From positions 51,429,964-51,493,963 of the forward strand of contig NC_134015.1 of the NCBI RefSeq assembly GCF_040712315.1: a stretch of DNA of 64,000 bases. Reading direction: 5' to 3'. The translations under genes and the position numbers were made by a program. Under the pieces are notes generated by a model, which did not search any database, was not told where the DNA came from, and saw nothing but the letters and a program-made list of their open reading frames with translations. The stretch is from Castanea sativa. Lineage: Eukaryota; Streptophyta; Magnoliopsida; Fagales; Fagaceae. Shown in pieces: positions 26,048 through 37,266 of this stretch. Positions within the stretch are counted from its first letter, which is position 1. Each line of letters begins with the position of its first letter.

Positions 26048-26050
<3 letters not shown>
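25905..26050. repeat. Dispersed repeat fragment
   Basis: Shares TTATAGCGTCC near its start, TTTATTATCA in the middle and GAGCTAACTG(G/A)AATC near its end with 10215-10630. Both copies contain GATTGAA(T) and AAATCTCTTAT. It is a repeat family of unknown class. Confidence 0.5.
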
Positions 26051-26095
<45 letters not shown>

Positions 26096-26108
26096 ATGTG
26101 TGTGTATA
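26051..26108. repeat. (TA)n(TG)n compound microsatellite
   Basis: About 14 TA units are followed by about 12 TG units, with one interruption. It lies upstream of AMP deaminase. Confidence 0.9.
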
Positions 26109-27174
26109 TTGACTTGGATTGAGCCAATTGAGATACCAGACCATAATTTTTTTCATAATTTAGTCACGAGGCAAAGTTATGAATGGTGGAATTGTGAATC
26201 CACCACTTTTACTTTACTATTTATAATTTATCATGTAAGTAAGTTGTAGCAAAAGTTGTAATCATTGAATTCCATATTAGTAAACAAATTGAGAAGAATA
26301 ATTTCATTGTTCCACTTTAGGTTAAATTCTGATCCATTTCAAGTTGTTTTAGCCAATCCATGATTGGGCATTCCGGTCAAATTTCAATTTGATTCTAAAT
26401 ATAAATAAATAAAAATTATGTTTGTTTTGATTTTATTCTTATTATTTCATTGACGATAATTAAATATAGATAATAAAAATGTATGTGGTTATCTATCTAT
26501 CTATATATATATATTAGTGATAATTTCAAAATGATAGGTTGGAATTAATCAATACCAAAATATTTAGTTTCAATAGACACATCAGGCACTAAAATGAAAT
26601 TAACAACCTTGCGTGAGACTTGAAATTGATTTTTTCTTTATTTTTTATGAGTTTGCATAGTTGGTTTTTTTAGATACAATTATATTCTTATTCATTCTAA
26701 ATAAATAAATCAATTCAAACACAGACAATTATACTTAATTTTTCATGAAAACTTCTATCAATAACTATTTGTTATACTCGTTTCAATAATTGGCCAGGTT
26801 AAGTTGAATTGTGAGTCAACCCGATTGATTTGTTTTATTCTTCATCTTCTTTATAGAAAAAATCTCTATCATTTTTTAAATATATGGCAACAATTTATCT
26901 ATTTATATAAAACCATAGATATAAGTTTAAAATTGTAAATTTTTTTATTATCCCAATTTTGTTGTATACTAAAGTTAAATTAATTTGTTTTAATTACTTG
27001 AAAATTTGGATGATATTATCCATCAGCTTGAGGTACACTTCTCAATCACAAATATTTTATGATAGCTACTATCAACGGGTACATTTTCGTAAGTTTCTTA
27101 GAAAATTTATTACTAAATTTTTTGGTCCAACCTTTTTTGATCTCTACCCACTATAACTTGTACATGATTGAATC
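26109..27174. other. AT-rich intergenic DNA
   Basis: No gene, RNA or element ends are recognised. The short frame at 26959-27156 has no domain and is probably chance. Confidence 0.5.
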
Positions 27175-27216
27175 AACCCGTAACTAGTTCCTATAAAAAA
27201 AAACCCGTAACTAGTT
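27175..27216. mobile_element. Tail-only retroposition scar, 15 bp TSD
   Basis: AACCCGTAACTAGTT is present at 27175-27189 and 27202-27216. The insert is only 12 bases, CCTATAAAAAAA. Confidence 0.65.
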
Positions 27217-27221
27217 TACTT

Positions 27222-27278
27222 AGATCCAAACCCAAATACTTTCTCAAAAAAAAGAAAAAAAAGATCCAAACCCAAATA
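27222..27278. mobile_element. Tail-only retroposition scar, 17 bp TSD
   Basis: AGATCCAAACCCAAATA is present at 27222-27238 and 27262-27278, flanking a 23-base insert that starts CTTTCTC and continues as A-runs broken by one G. It lies six bases from the preceding scar. Confidence 0.7.
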
Positions 27279-27425
27279 ATCCCATTCAACTTCGTTTGGC
27301 AAGACAACAAGTAGCTGTCATATTTGGTTCATGCAAAAGGTCACATACGACGCGGTAGCATTGAACAAAAAAGGGCATCTTGAGATTAGGAGTGCAACTT
27401 TTAACTTGTAAGGTATATTAATTTC

Positions 27426-27577
27426 CATAGTTTTAAAAACTTGATTGAGAGAAAAACCGGATTAACTTCCGATTCTCGATTTTTCTCGATTTTGGACTTT
27501 TTTCTAGACCAGACTGGTCTCTAATTTTTTATTCAACTAGTTGAACCGGCCGGTCCGGTCCAGTTTTTAAAATATTG
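27426..27577. mobile_element. 152 bp non-autonomous hAT element (MITE)
   Basis: The left end is CATAGTTTTAAAAACTTG. The right end, inverted, reads CAATATTTTAAAAACTGG and then GACCGGACCGG, as in the hAT element at 36232-40431. The flanks are TTAATTTC (27418-27425) and TTAATTTT (27578-27585), a 7-of-8 match, the duplication size expected for hAT. CCGG-rich subterminal sequence is also shared. There is no coding capacity, so it would have relied on a related transposase. Confidence 0.85.
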
Positions 27578-28160
27578 TTAATTTTACTTGACGAAGTCCT
27601 GTTCTTTTTTTCTTTTTTAACTCTCTAATATTTGTGTGTGTGCGTGTGTTTTTTTTTTCAATTTCATGTGTTAGCATTTTGTAACAAATTTTTTTTTCTC
27701 TCTTGAAATTCCTTTTCACTTGGTGGGGCTTTCATGCATTATCAGTTTATCACAATAAAGTGTTGAATTGCTTCTTTTTCTTTTTTTGCATGAATTGTAA
27801 TGTAGTAAGTGTTAGTATTAAGTGGGATTTTTATTTTTTGACCATCTTGAAATGTGTATGCTTTTAAAGTATGCATGCTTACTTGGATAAAGTTGGAATT
27901 CTCTTAAAGTTTTGGTGCAAAAATTTACGATTTTTGAATATTCCCATGATTCCATGATTTCCATCTACTATTTTAGTATATCACGTTATAGGTTACATAC
28001 GGCACTTAAAGTGCCACCTTTTCAAAAACCTTGTCGGCTCTCTCAAAAACTAGTTTACTTAACTTTTGCCAACTACTAGCATTACACTTCTCCAACTCCT
28101 CCCAAGTTCTTCAACTTGCTTTGATTTTACCACATGAACACGTGTGTTTGTTGAGAATCA

Positions 28161-28211
28161 GTTATTGTATTTGTACCCACCCAAAAAAAAAAAAAGTTAT
28201 TGTATTTGTAC
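28161..28211. mobile_element. Tail-only retroposition scar, 16 bp TSD
   Basis: GTTATTGTATTTGTAC occurs at 28161-28176 and 28196-28211. The 19 bases between are CCACCC followed by 13 A. The plus-strand insert ends in oligo(A), as expected for target-primed insertion in this orientation. Confidence 0.75.
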
Positions 28212-28988
28212 TCATGTTTTGGCTCACATGATGCCTATATTGTCATTTTTCATCTAATAAAAGTGATGGAAGTGTAACAAAATGATAAATTACGTAATTT
28301 TAAGTATCATAAAAGTATGTGAGATGTGTTTAATAATGATTCATACCAAATAGGTCTCTTGTATTTTAATATTATGATGTGGCAGATTGTGAGTGATTAA
28401 CTATCGCTTACATAAATTTACTATTTTTTTCTTCACCAATAATACTCTGACATGTCACAGTTGTGGCCAAAAGATGTGAACTATTCTATGTTCCTAGAAT
28501 TTTTCTTATGTCAATTCGTGCCTTAAAAAGAAAAAAACCACTCTTATAATATTTGCCAATTCACTCTTATAATTTGATTATATATATAACCACTTATTTT
28601 TTGGCCTGGATGTTTAAAATAAGATCAAAATAAGATTGGGATGAGACGGGCCTACAGTGGCCCAGATCATGAAGACCACCTTAAGGGTCTATGACGATAG
28701 TATGCGATGACTAATAGTGGACCAGAGGTGAATATGTACACCAATTGGGCCTTATGGCTTCAATTTGTAACAGAAATCAACTAGTGTGTCAGCCATTATT
28801 CTTTCTTTGCCCAACTCCCCATAGGGCCCTGACCCTAAAAAATAAATAATAAAAAAAGATTGAAAGAGATAAAAGGTTTGGCCCTAACAAAAAAAAAAAC
28901 CCTCCTCCCCCGCCCATAGCATATGATCCACTCTCGTCTCTCGTAAACATATTGGACTTACAATTAAAGAGGAAAAAAAAAATCTCAA

Positions 28989-30120
28989 TGAATCAATAGC
29001 CTAGCAACATTCCCTAATTTTCTTAGTTGGGATCATATCTAAAATTTAGCTTGAAGTATCGTATCGTATTTGCCCAACTATTACTTAACAAACCAAAAAA
29101 AAAAACTATCTTTTGAAAAAAATATATCAATAATTGAGAATGAGAGGATTTAAATCCTAAAGCTATGTTTAGTTTGGAGGTCACTCATATCTCAACACTC
29201 ATCACTCAAATTTTTTCACTCAAACTTATTACTCAATTTTTATAACTCTAACTCAAAATTTCTCATAACTCTACTCTTTGTTGTGTTTGGCTGGAAATTC
29301 TCAGTGAGTATTCCAAATTATAAACTCAACTTTATGTCAAGTTGTGGGACCTACGAAGAAAGACTACAATCACTAACAATGTTCTCTAATGATAGAATGA
29401 TTAAAAATTATAACCAAACATTAGTAGTGAACAGTAGTTGTGGCCGTTGGGGTTTATTATTGCTCTGACACTTGACGTGACTTGACTTATGGGTAAGACC
29501 CACTTGACTCTAAAAAATTACAACATTGCCACTGTAACTCATAATCCATGATCTGAAAACTTCCAATTTGTGTTCTCATTTTCACTCCCTTTTAACTATT
29601 TTTTTTGAATTATGAGCAATAAAAAGTGAGAAAAAAAAACCAAGCCAAACAAGTAAAAATGACGTAGGACTCACAAAAAGTGAATAATGGGTGATGAAAA
29701 TTGGGCAAGCCAAATTTTTGTTTCCCCTCTTATAATTCTCTCCATGAAGCCATGATGAATTGAGGGCCCAAGAAGGTTCTCCAAATTTTCTTAGTTGAGC
29801 CTATATCTTTAAAAAGCCCAGAGGTGTTGTACTCCAATTTGCTTTGTTGGGCCGTTATGGGCAAATTTTTAATGAGATGGACTGAAGGACCACCTTTGAC
29901 AAAAATTGTGAATTAAAGTACTCTGGGAATTTTAAAGGGTGTAATTTGTATTTTTCACACACACAAATAAAATAAAAATCTTAGTTGAGTCATCTCTATT
30001 GGAAAAAACTTGAAGTGTTAGACTCTAGTTTTCTTAGTTAGGCCCTAATCTTAAACAAACTAACTAAAGTGATATACATTATTGTATTTACCCAATTGTT
30101 ACTTAACCCAAAAAAAGTTA
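28989..30120. repeat. Three diverged dispersed repeats with a MITE-like block
   Basis: Blocks near 28989-29100, 29761-29860 and 29985-30120 share TTTTCTTAGTTGGG-like starts. Two of them also share GTATTTGCCCAACT(A/G)TTACTTAAC-like ends. Between the first two, 29166-29720 begins with GTTTAGTTTGGAGGTCACTC and ends near GCCAAAT, and may be an inserted MITE. No gene is seen here. Confidence 0.45.
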
Positions 30121-30504
30121 CCACTTGTACACTTTTATTTAAAGGTATATAGTGTGAAATTTTACAATTTGAACTAAAATTCTAACTTCACACTAATGAG
30201 TAATGGGAAAATTTTAGATATTGTACAATTGATTTCTTAATTAAATTCAAACACATTGTTACATTGACTAATAAATTAAAAACAATGTTACATTTTAAAA
30301 AAACAATTAAATTCAATACAATTATATATTAAGTTTAATCGAAAAACTTAATCTATTGTGATGGAAAGAATTGTGCTAAATGCTAATGTCATAGAGACAT
30401 CCAATAATATTGGTAGGTAGAATTTGATGGAGACCAGCCATTAAGCTAATATGGATGTCAAGAAAAATAAAAATAACACTTCCTCATCCTGTCATGTCCA
30501 CAGC

Positions 30505-31250
30505 CATGCAATAGTAGTTATCATTTAGATAAAGAAGAATATTGAGAAGACATGCATCATCACTACATTTATGGGTTTTTTTTTTTTAAATATTTTTATT
30601 GAAGAAGAATTAGTTGTAGTGACTGTCATTCAGATAGTGAGGAATATGAGAAGACATGCATTACCGCTAGATTTTCTTTTTTAATTTTTTGATGATGATG
30701 ATGATAAAGAAGAATTTTCTATGGTGGTTGTCCTTTAGATAGAGATGAGTTATTGAGAAGACATTAATCACCACTACATTCATGTGTTTTTTTTTTTTTG
30801 GTGATAAAGAAGATTTAGCTATAGTGGTTGTCCTTCAGATAGAGATGAAAGGCCAAAATGGGATTTTACCAATTTTTTACAAACTTTTCAACAAAATGTC
30901 TCATGTCCGAAACTATTTATGGATATGTCCCTGTCTTGAAACTTGATTTTTGGACAATCGAGTTATAGTGAAATTGAACTTAGAAAAAAAAAAAATTCTG
31001 GAACTCGAGTCCCACAATTTTTTTTTCTTTTAATTTTCAGTTCACTATAACTCGATTGTCAAAAAATTGAGTTTCAAAATAGAGTCATTTTCTTAAATAG
31101 TTTCAGACAGAAGGCATTTTGGTGAAAAGTTTGTGAAAAATGGGCAAATGCCCATTTTGGCCTAGAGATGAATAATGAGAAGACATTTATATTCACCACT
31201 ACATTCATGTTTTTTTTTTTTTTTTTTTGAATAAAGAAGAATTACCTTTT
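30505..31250. repeat. Degenerate tandem repeat of about 100-105 bp
   Basis: Four or more copies start near 30514, 30617, 30723 and 30821. Each contains CATTCAGATAGAGATGA-like, GAGAAGACAT and CACTACATTCATG blocks followed by a T-run and GATAAAGAAGAATT. The fourth copy is split by the MITE at 30850-31163 and resumes after it. Confidence 0.75.
30850..31163. mobile_element. 314 bp foldback Mutator-type MITE, 9 bp TSD
   Basis: Inverted arms of about 125 bases start AGGCCAAAATGGG and contain ACAAACTTTTCA and GACAATCGAGTTATAGTGAA. The target duplication AGAGATGAA is exact at 30841-30849 and 31164-31172. Nine base pairs is the Mutator-superfamily size. The insertion splits one unit of the tandem repeat at 30505-31250. 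Confidence 0.9.
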
Positions 31251-34200
31251 AAGAAGCATGCGCAAACCAGAAGCAACTTACATACAGAAAGAAAACACGA
31301 ATCTCGGCTTGGTGTTATGATGAGGTTCAAAAATAGGGATGATGATAATTTGAATTCAACAATGAAGGGGGTTGATACAATTGATATTTGTCTTTTCGTT
31401 TCAGATATGCCCTATCTCAATCTGGTATTATGTTTAGACTTCAGAGAAGAAAAAGAACTTTAAAGTTCATTAAATGTTTTAGCAAGATTGTCATTTGTTA
31501 GGATCAAGCATTTACCCACTACTCCAAAAGTTATAGCTAATGTTAAAGGTACAACTTTTTTTCCTTAAGGGTGGCAGCCTAGCGTCAATGAGTTGATTGA
31601 AACTTGGCTCAACCTGACCTCCGCCTCTAGTGGAATGTTGGACTTGGGCCGTTAGACTCCGCCCAACAGTCCTACCCCTAACACCTGCACATGCATAATA
31701 GAGAGTCAAACCTGTGATCTGACTATTATACTAACTGTTATTTTTAACTCCAACAACATCCATTTGGCAATTTTACTAACTAGTACTTTTTTTGTCTCCA
31801 CTTTGAAAATTCAAAACAATAATATTTTTAAGTTTTAAAGTTGAAATTTTGAGCTTTGGTGTCTGTTGACATTGTTGCAGGAAGTAAAACTTTAAACTAT
31901 AGAGCTTTTGTGGTAAATAGCTTTAACTGCAAGGCTCTTTAGTGTTTCAAATGTTTGACAAACAAATTACATCGAAACTTATAGATGCCATCTACATAAT
32001 AAAGAGTTGGCTCCATGAATTTTGAGTATGAATTAAATGATATTTAGGGTCTGTTTGGATATAACTTATTTTTACTGAAAACTAAAAACTGAAAATATTG
32101 TAGCAAAACGTGAACAGTGCCCTCAACACTGTAGCTGTGTTTTTTTTCATTTGTTGGCTAAAACGTGAACAGTGCCGTGAGTCCAAGTTTTAAAGCGTAA
32201 AATGCTGCAAATGCATTAGGCAAACGCACACTTATTTAGTTTTTTATTTTTATTTTTTATGTTTATGGGTTGGAAGTAAACTTTTTCTATTACCTAATCT
32301 ATTAAAATCAAAAGAAAAATAAATAGTGGTCAATTCACCATTTTACCTACAGATAATGACCACCAGATTGATTTGAAATGGAAGTAAAGTAAACAAGAGG
32401 AAAAATAAAAAATTAATGCTTGGTACAAAACAATTTTTACACTCTTTTTTCATGTATGATTGTTGACGTAACAAATTACGACTGAAATAGTATTACTTTT
32501 ACATAAATCAATTATTAACCTCATTTTATTAGCACTAGCATAGCATGTCACATTAATGTTGTGAAAAAAAATTATAAAAATTGTTGTGTCTTTAGACTTT
32601 ATTAAAAGTAAAGGGAGTTTTAGGGAGCCAAACTTGAAAAAATTGAAACTAAAATGAGAGAATTCCAAAACTCAAATGTTGATCAACAGGATTGATCTAT
32701 GAGCTAGTTTAGAAAAAAAAGGATCACCAGCTTCCCATTGATGGCTCATATTTTAGGTTGTGAATTTGTTCAAATGGAAATTATGATTTGAGTTTTTTTT
32801 TTTTTTTTTTTTTTTTCACTTTTTGTGGATGTGTGGAAGACTAGACTGATCTCGAGGCTTTAAACCATTGCTTAAGTAGTCTGGTAGAAGAATCAACACT
32901 ATAGATATAATTTTGTTGGTACTGTTAAAAAATATTGTTTCAATTTCCATAACATTATGACTAAATCAAATGATTGATTGGTTGAAGTAAATTACAGGAT
33001 TAAGATAATCAATATAGAAATAATTCAAAGTCTAAACATACATGTTATAAATATTACCAAATTGATAGTTGAAATGTTTCTAAATTCTATAAACTTGTCA
33101 AATCAAAGTGAGTGAGAAATTTCTTTTACGTTTTTCTTATGTTGAGAATGTAGGTATTGTCTACTAGATCCTAACCACCATGCTTATTTTTATATATTTT
33201 TTAATCTTTTGGATAACCACTACCCCTTTATTTTTTCCCTATAACCACTGTTAGTATCTGTGACAAATCTGCTGATTGAATTAATATTATTTCCAACTTC
33301 GTTTTGTACTCTGTACTTAAACTATCAAAAAACTGACATCAGGGAAACGCCTTAAAATTACTTGCAAAATTCATAAATATCTCTAGGTTAGATGATACTG
33401 ATGTACTATATTGCCTTAAATTACCATACGAAAGTGTGAGTTACCTAATCAAACCCAGGCCTAGCTGATTTGCACCTCTATGACGCTGATGCTTATTTTA
33501 TTTATGGATGCGTAACAACTCGCACAATCTGCTCAACCAGCCTGACCCCACATTGCTCCGCATGAATATGAATTGATTTCCAAGTGGGTTGGGTGTGTTA
33601 TATACTTTCATGGTTTATATGTTCTTAACAAGCATATCAATTAGATGTTATTTATCATTCAATTCATAAAATCATCATTTATGTATTATTTTAAATTATA
33701 AAAACTTTAATTTAAACAATTGGTTGATGATATGACTATTGATCTTTGATTATCTTGAAATTTTACAAGCATGAAAACTGGTATACAGCAAATCATATAA
33801 ATTAAGTTTTAGTGTTGTTATCTAGTTTTTTACTCATCAACAATAACACTCTTCTAAACACTATTTCTAATTGCACCTTGTGACTGATATACAATAAAAT
33901 GACATGGAATAATGTTAAAGAACTTACACATCATCAACTACTAGTAAAATAAACCATGAAAAAGATTGGGTTCCTTGTATGATTGTTTCCAATGGCACGT
34001 TGTGACTAGAGGTCAGTCATGTGCAAAGTTTTCTTTAGGCTTAGGTTATTGGTGGGCTCTTCTAGTTGCAACAAGGTAGCTACAAGCCAGATATTTGGAA
34101 GAGATAGAACAGAAGCACTCATGGAAGAAGCCAAAATATATATTGATTGATTAAAGGTTCGTCCTACTTTCTGCGTCTTTGTTGACAGGCACAAGCATGA

Positions 34201-36231
34201 ATAAACCACATAATATCACAAGCTTTTACACTCATATAATTCTAACCTACTGAGACAATCATATATGTGAATGTGATTTTTTTTTTTTTGGGTGAAAGTT
34301 CATGTGTGACTTCACAACTTCATGATATTCAGTCAACTAATTAGAAGGTGGGCATATCTAAGTGACTATGAAATTATGATTAGTTCAACTTGGAAAAGAT
34401 GGCACAAATGTTGGTGGTGGCAGGTGGAGATTCTAATATGGGTAATAATAAAACACAGAATGGGCAAAAAGTAATAAATTCCGGGAAGATATTCTTTTTA
34501 TTCACTAAAAACCAAATGACAATGCTTCTAAAGTGTGAAAGCGAAGGAGGAAGTGACAGGCAGCAAAATTTTTTAAGTTCTAGGATTTGGGAATTAATAT
34601 TTTGAAAGCTCTAACAATGTTATTCCAAACTTGATTGATATTATATATTCAGCCAAATACGGCAGTACCCACTCAGCCATCAACATGGACTCATGGGAAT
34701 ATTGACTGACCACTCAAGTGGAGGGTGGTCATGAAGATGATAATTATGTAGAGGACGACAATGTGGAAGTGGTCAAGATTACAATTATACAGAAGATGAT
34801 ACAGAGAGGTAGGACTATTGCGTTGATCAGTTGTTTTATATCATCACTTGATATTTTCTAATAAGTTTAACCATATTTTAATATTGCGATACTTTTTTGG
34901 AGGCAAGGAATGGGAATAATGAATTCCCAAGTTTGTTTTTGATCCTTTGCCTATGTGGGGGAAAAAAAAACAAATGCTAAATAAGAAATGAAAGAGATGT
35001 GTGGATAAGGCTTAGTGCAAATCTCTAAGATAACTCAAGCATTTATTATAAGCACACATTCTTACTTCATCATTATAAATTTGAAACTAAACTAATCATA
35101 TAACCATAAAGGGTTTTTTTTTTTTTTCGACCGGGGGGGAGAGTAGCAGGGGAGATGAGGATTGGTTGTAAAGGATGCTCGATAGAAGAAATTCTATGGA
35201 TACAATAAAATTTTACAACATTTTCATAAGAACATTGTTTTTAGTTGTGGTGGGTTTGGTTGTAATATTTATTTGAGTTAAATACTATTTTAGTTTCTAA
35301 ACATTACCAACAGTAAGTTTTTTCGTTCCTAAATTTTAAAAAGTTCTTTTTACATCCGTAAATTTTATAAAGAGTTTTTTCAATAGTTTAAATATAGAAA
35401 TATGGATGAAAAAAAATCTTCATTTTAAGGAAAAAAAAACTTTTCATAAAATTTAAGAATATAAAGTAAAACATATTCAATAGTTTAGGGATAAAAATTG
35501 AACTTTTCAATAGTTTAGGAATGAAAAACAAACTTTTTAAAGTTTAGGATGATTTGGACATAACTTATTTGATATAGATGATTTGGACATGAGTTTAGGT
35601 AACACTAATTTCATTTTGAATATGTTGCTGATAATAATTAAATGATTGGTTATTATATATAAATTTCATATAGCGTATAAGAGTGTTTATAATTTCACAT
35701 GAAATGAATTTTTGCATTCAAATAGATTTAGTCGAAATTTATGTGAATTTTTGTTAGTTTTAGTTAATAGTGACTCATTGAAGGCATGAATTGACATGAT
35801 TTCAGAATTTAAGGTTTTAATTAATATTTTAAAAATTTTAGGGTTTAATTTGAAACCACCCAAGTTACAACAGGGGGATTATTTAATTTACCACAATTTC
35901 TAATAAAGTATAACCACTTGACCCAATTATAACTTCTAAAATTCAACTTTTATTATATCATATTTTTCTTGTCTTTCCTTTGGCCTTTCCTAGTGGCCAT
36001 AACTATAAGGGTTTTAGGCTCTTGTGATTATTTGGAAAAATAAAGCATCAATCGTTATGTATAAAAATCATTAAAATGTTCATATGAATCTGCCTCAACT
36101 CTCTTTCTTTTTGGTTTCTAATAAGAGTAATGTAAATGATATATTTTTTTTCCACAACTACTACATATCTTATTTTCATGGGAGTAACATTAATGCTATA
36201 ACCTGAATCCATAGTCAACACCACTTTTATT
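31251..36231. other. Gene-poor intergenic DNA
   Basis: No coding gene is recognised. It holds repeat fragments at 31560-31750 and 35260-35640, a MITE-like block at 32047-32240 and long A/T runs (for example 32790-32816). The short frames around 34390 and 31227 have no identifiable domains. Confidence 0.5.
32047..32240. mobile_element. MITE-like repeat (GGGTCTGTTTGGAT family)
   Basis: Starts GGGTCTGTTTGGATATAAC and contains two CGTGAACAGTGCC motifs, also seen in the opposite sense at 41211-41480. The right end is less clear. Confidence 0.5.
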
Positions 36232-36479
36232 CATAGTTTTAAAAACTGGACCGGACCGGCCGGTCCGACCGGTTCAACTGGGAACCGGCCTTAAATCCGG
36301 TCCGGTTATGATATAAAACCGAAAATAATATAAAAAACGGTGAACAGTTTTGACCGGCCGGTTCAACCTTGAAAACTGAAAAATCGGCCGGTCGAACCGG
36401 GAACCGGTCATTTGGCAAAACTGTGCTGTTTTGCCCTAAAAAATTAAACCTAATCCTAACCTATCAGATTCAGCTCTCT

Positions 36480-36780
36480 GCCTCTCTCACTTCTCCTCAG
36501 TCCTCACGCCTCCAGCGTCATTCCTCAAGCTCTCAGCCAGTCAGCCTCTCACAGTCACGCTCTCCCTCACGCCTTCACCGCTCAGCCCCTCGCCCCTCGC
36601 TCAGCCCCTCGCCCCAGCCCCAGCCTCTCGCGACCCTCGTGACCCTCGCGGCCCTCTCGCACACCCCAGCTCCTCGCGCGCGCGCACCCCAGCCCCTCGC
36701 GCCCCTCGTGCACGCCCCAGCCCCTCGCGCGCGCAAGCCCCAGCCCCTCACCACACCCACGATCACTCTCTCTGCCTCCA
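36480..36780. repeat. GC-rich CCCCAGCCCCTCGC minisatellite inside hAT leader
   Basis: Tandem and interspersed copies of CCCCAGCCCCTCGC and CTCACGC-type words produce long open frames on both strands. These are low complexity (Pro/Ser/Ala-rich) and not a real protein domain. This leader resembles a duplicated promoter-proximal block. Confidence 0.7.
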
Positions 36781-37266
36781 CATATAGTTAAAAATGGGTA
36801 TGGTAACTATGGTTCAATTTCATTTTTGCCTTTGTTTTTTCATTTCAATTTCCCTTTCTTTCTTTTCATTTTGCTTTTCTTTTTTCACTTAAATTTCTCA
36901 TTTTCATGCTTCAATTCTTGTTTGCAAGAGAAATTTATGGTTGTGATCGTGGACTCTGAAGTCTGAAGTGTTGTTTGCTGGGTTTTTTTCAATTCTTGTT
37001 TGTTGGGGTTTTTTTTTTCCTCTGAAGTGTTGCTATCTGTTTCTTTGCTTGGGTTCATCAGGTAACATTCTTTCCTTTTGATTTTGCTTTTGATCATGTT
37101 GTGGATTCTCTATATGGTGTGGATTTGTTGTGGATTTGATTTACAGAGATTATTGTTTGTGAAATATTTTTTATAGAGAATTATACGTGTATGTCACTAT
37201 GTTGATTGTTGTGTTGATGAATTTATTTGTTGGTAAAATAGTTGCTGCAAGTCCGAAATTGTTGAG

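Noticed and set aside
36369..36791. Pro/Ser-rich open frame of 140 codons
   Set aside because: Produced by the CCCCAGCCCCTCGC minisatellite in the hAT leader. Equivalent frames exist on the opposite strand.
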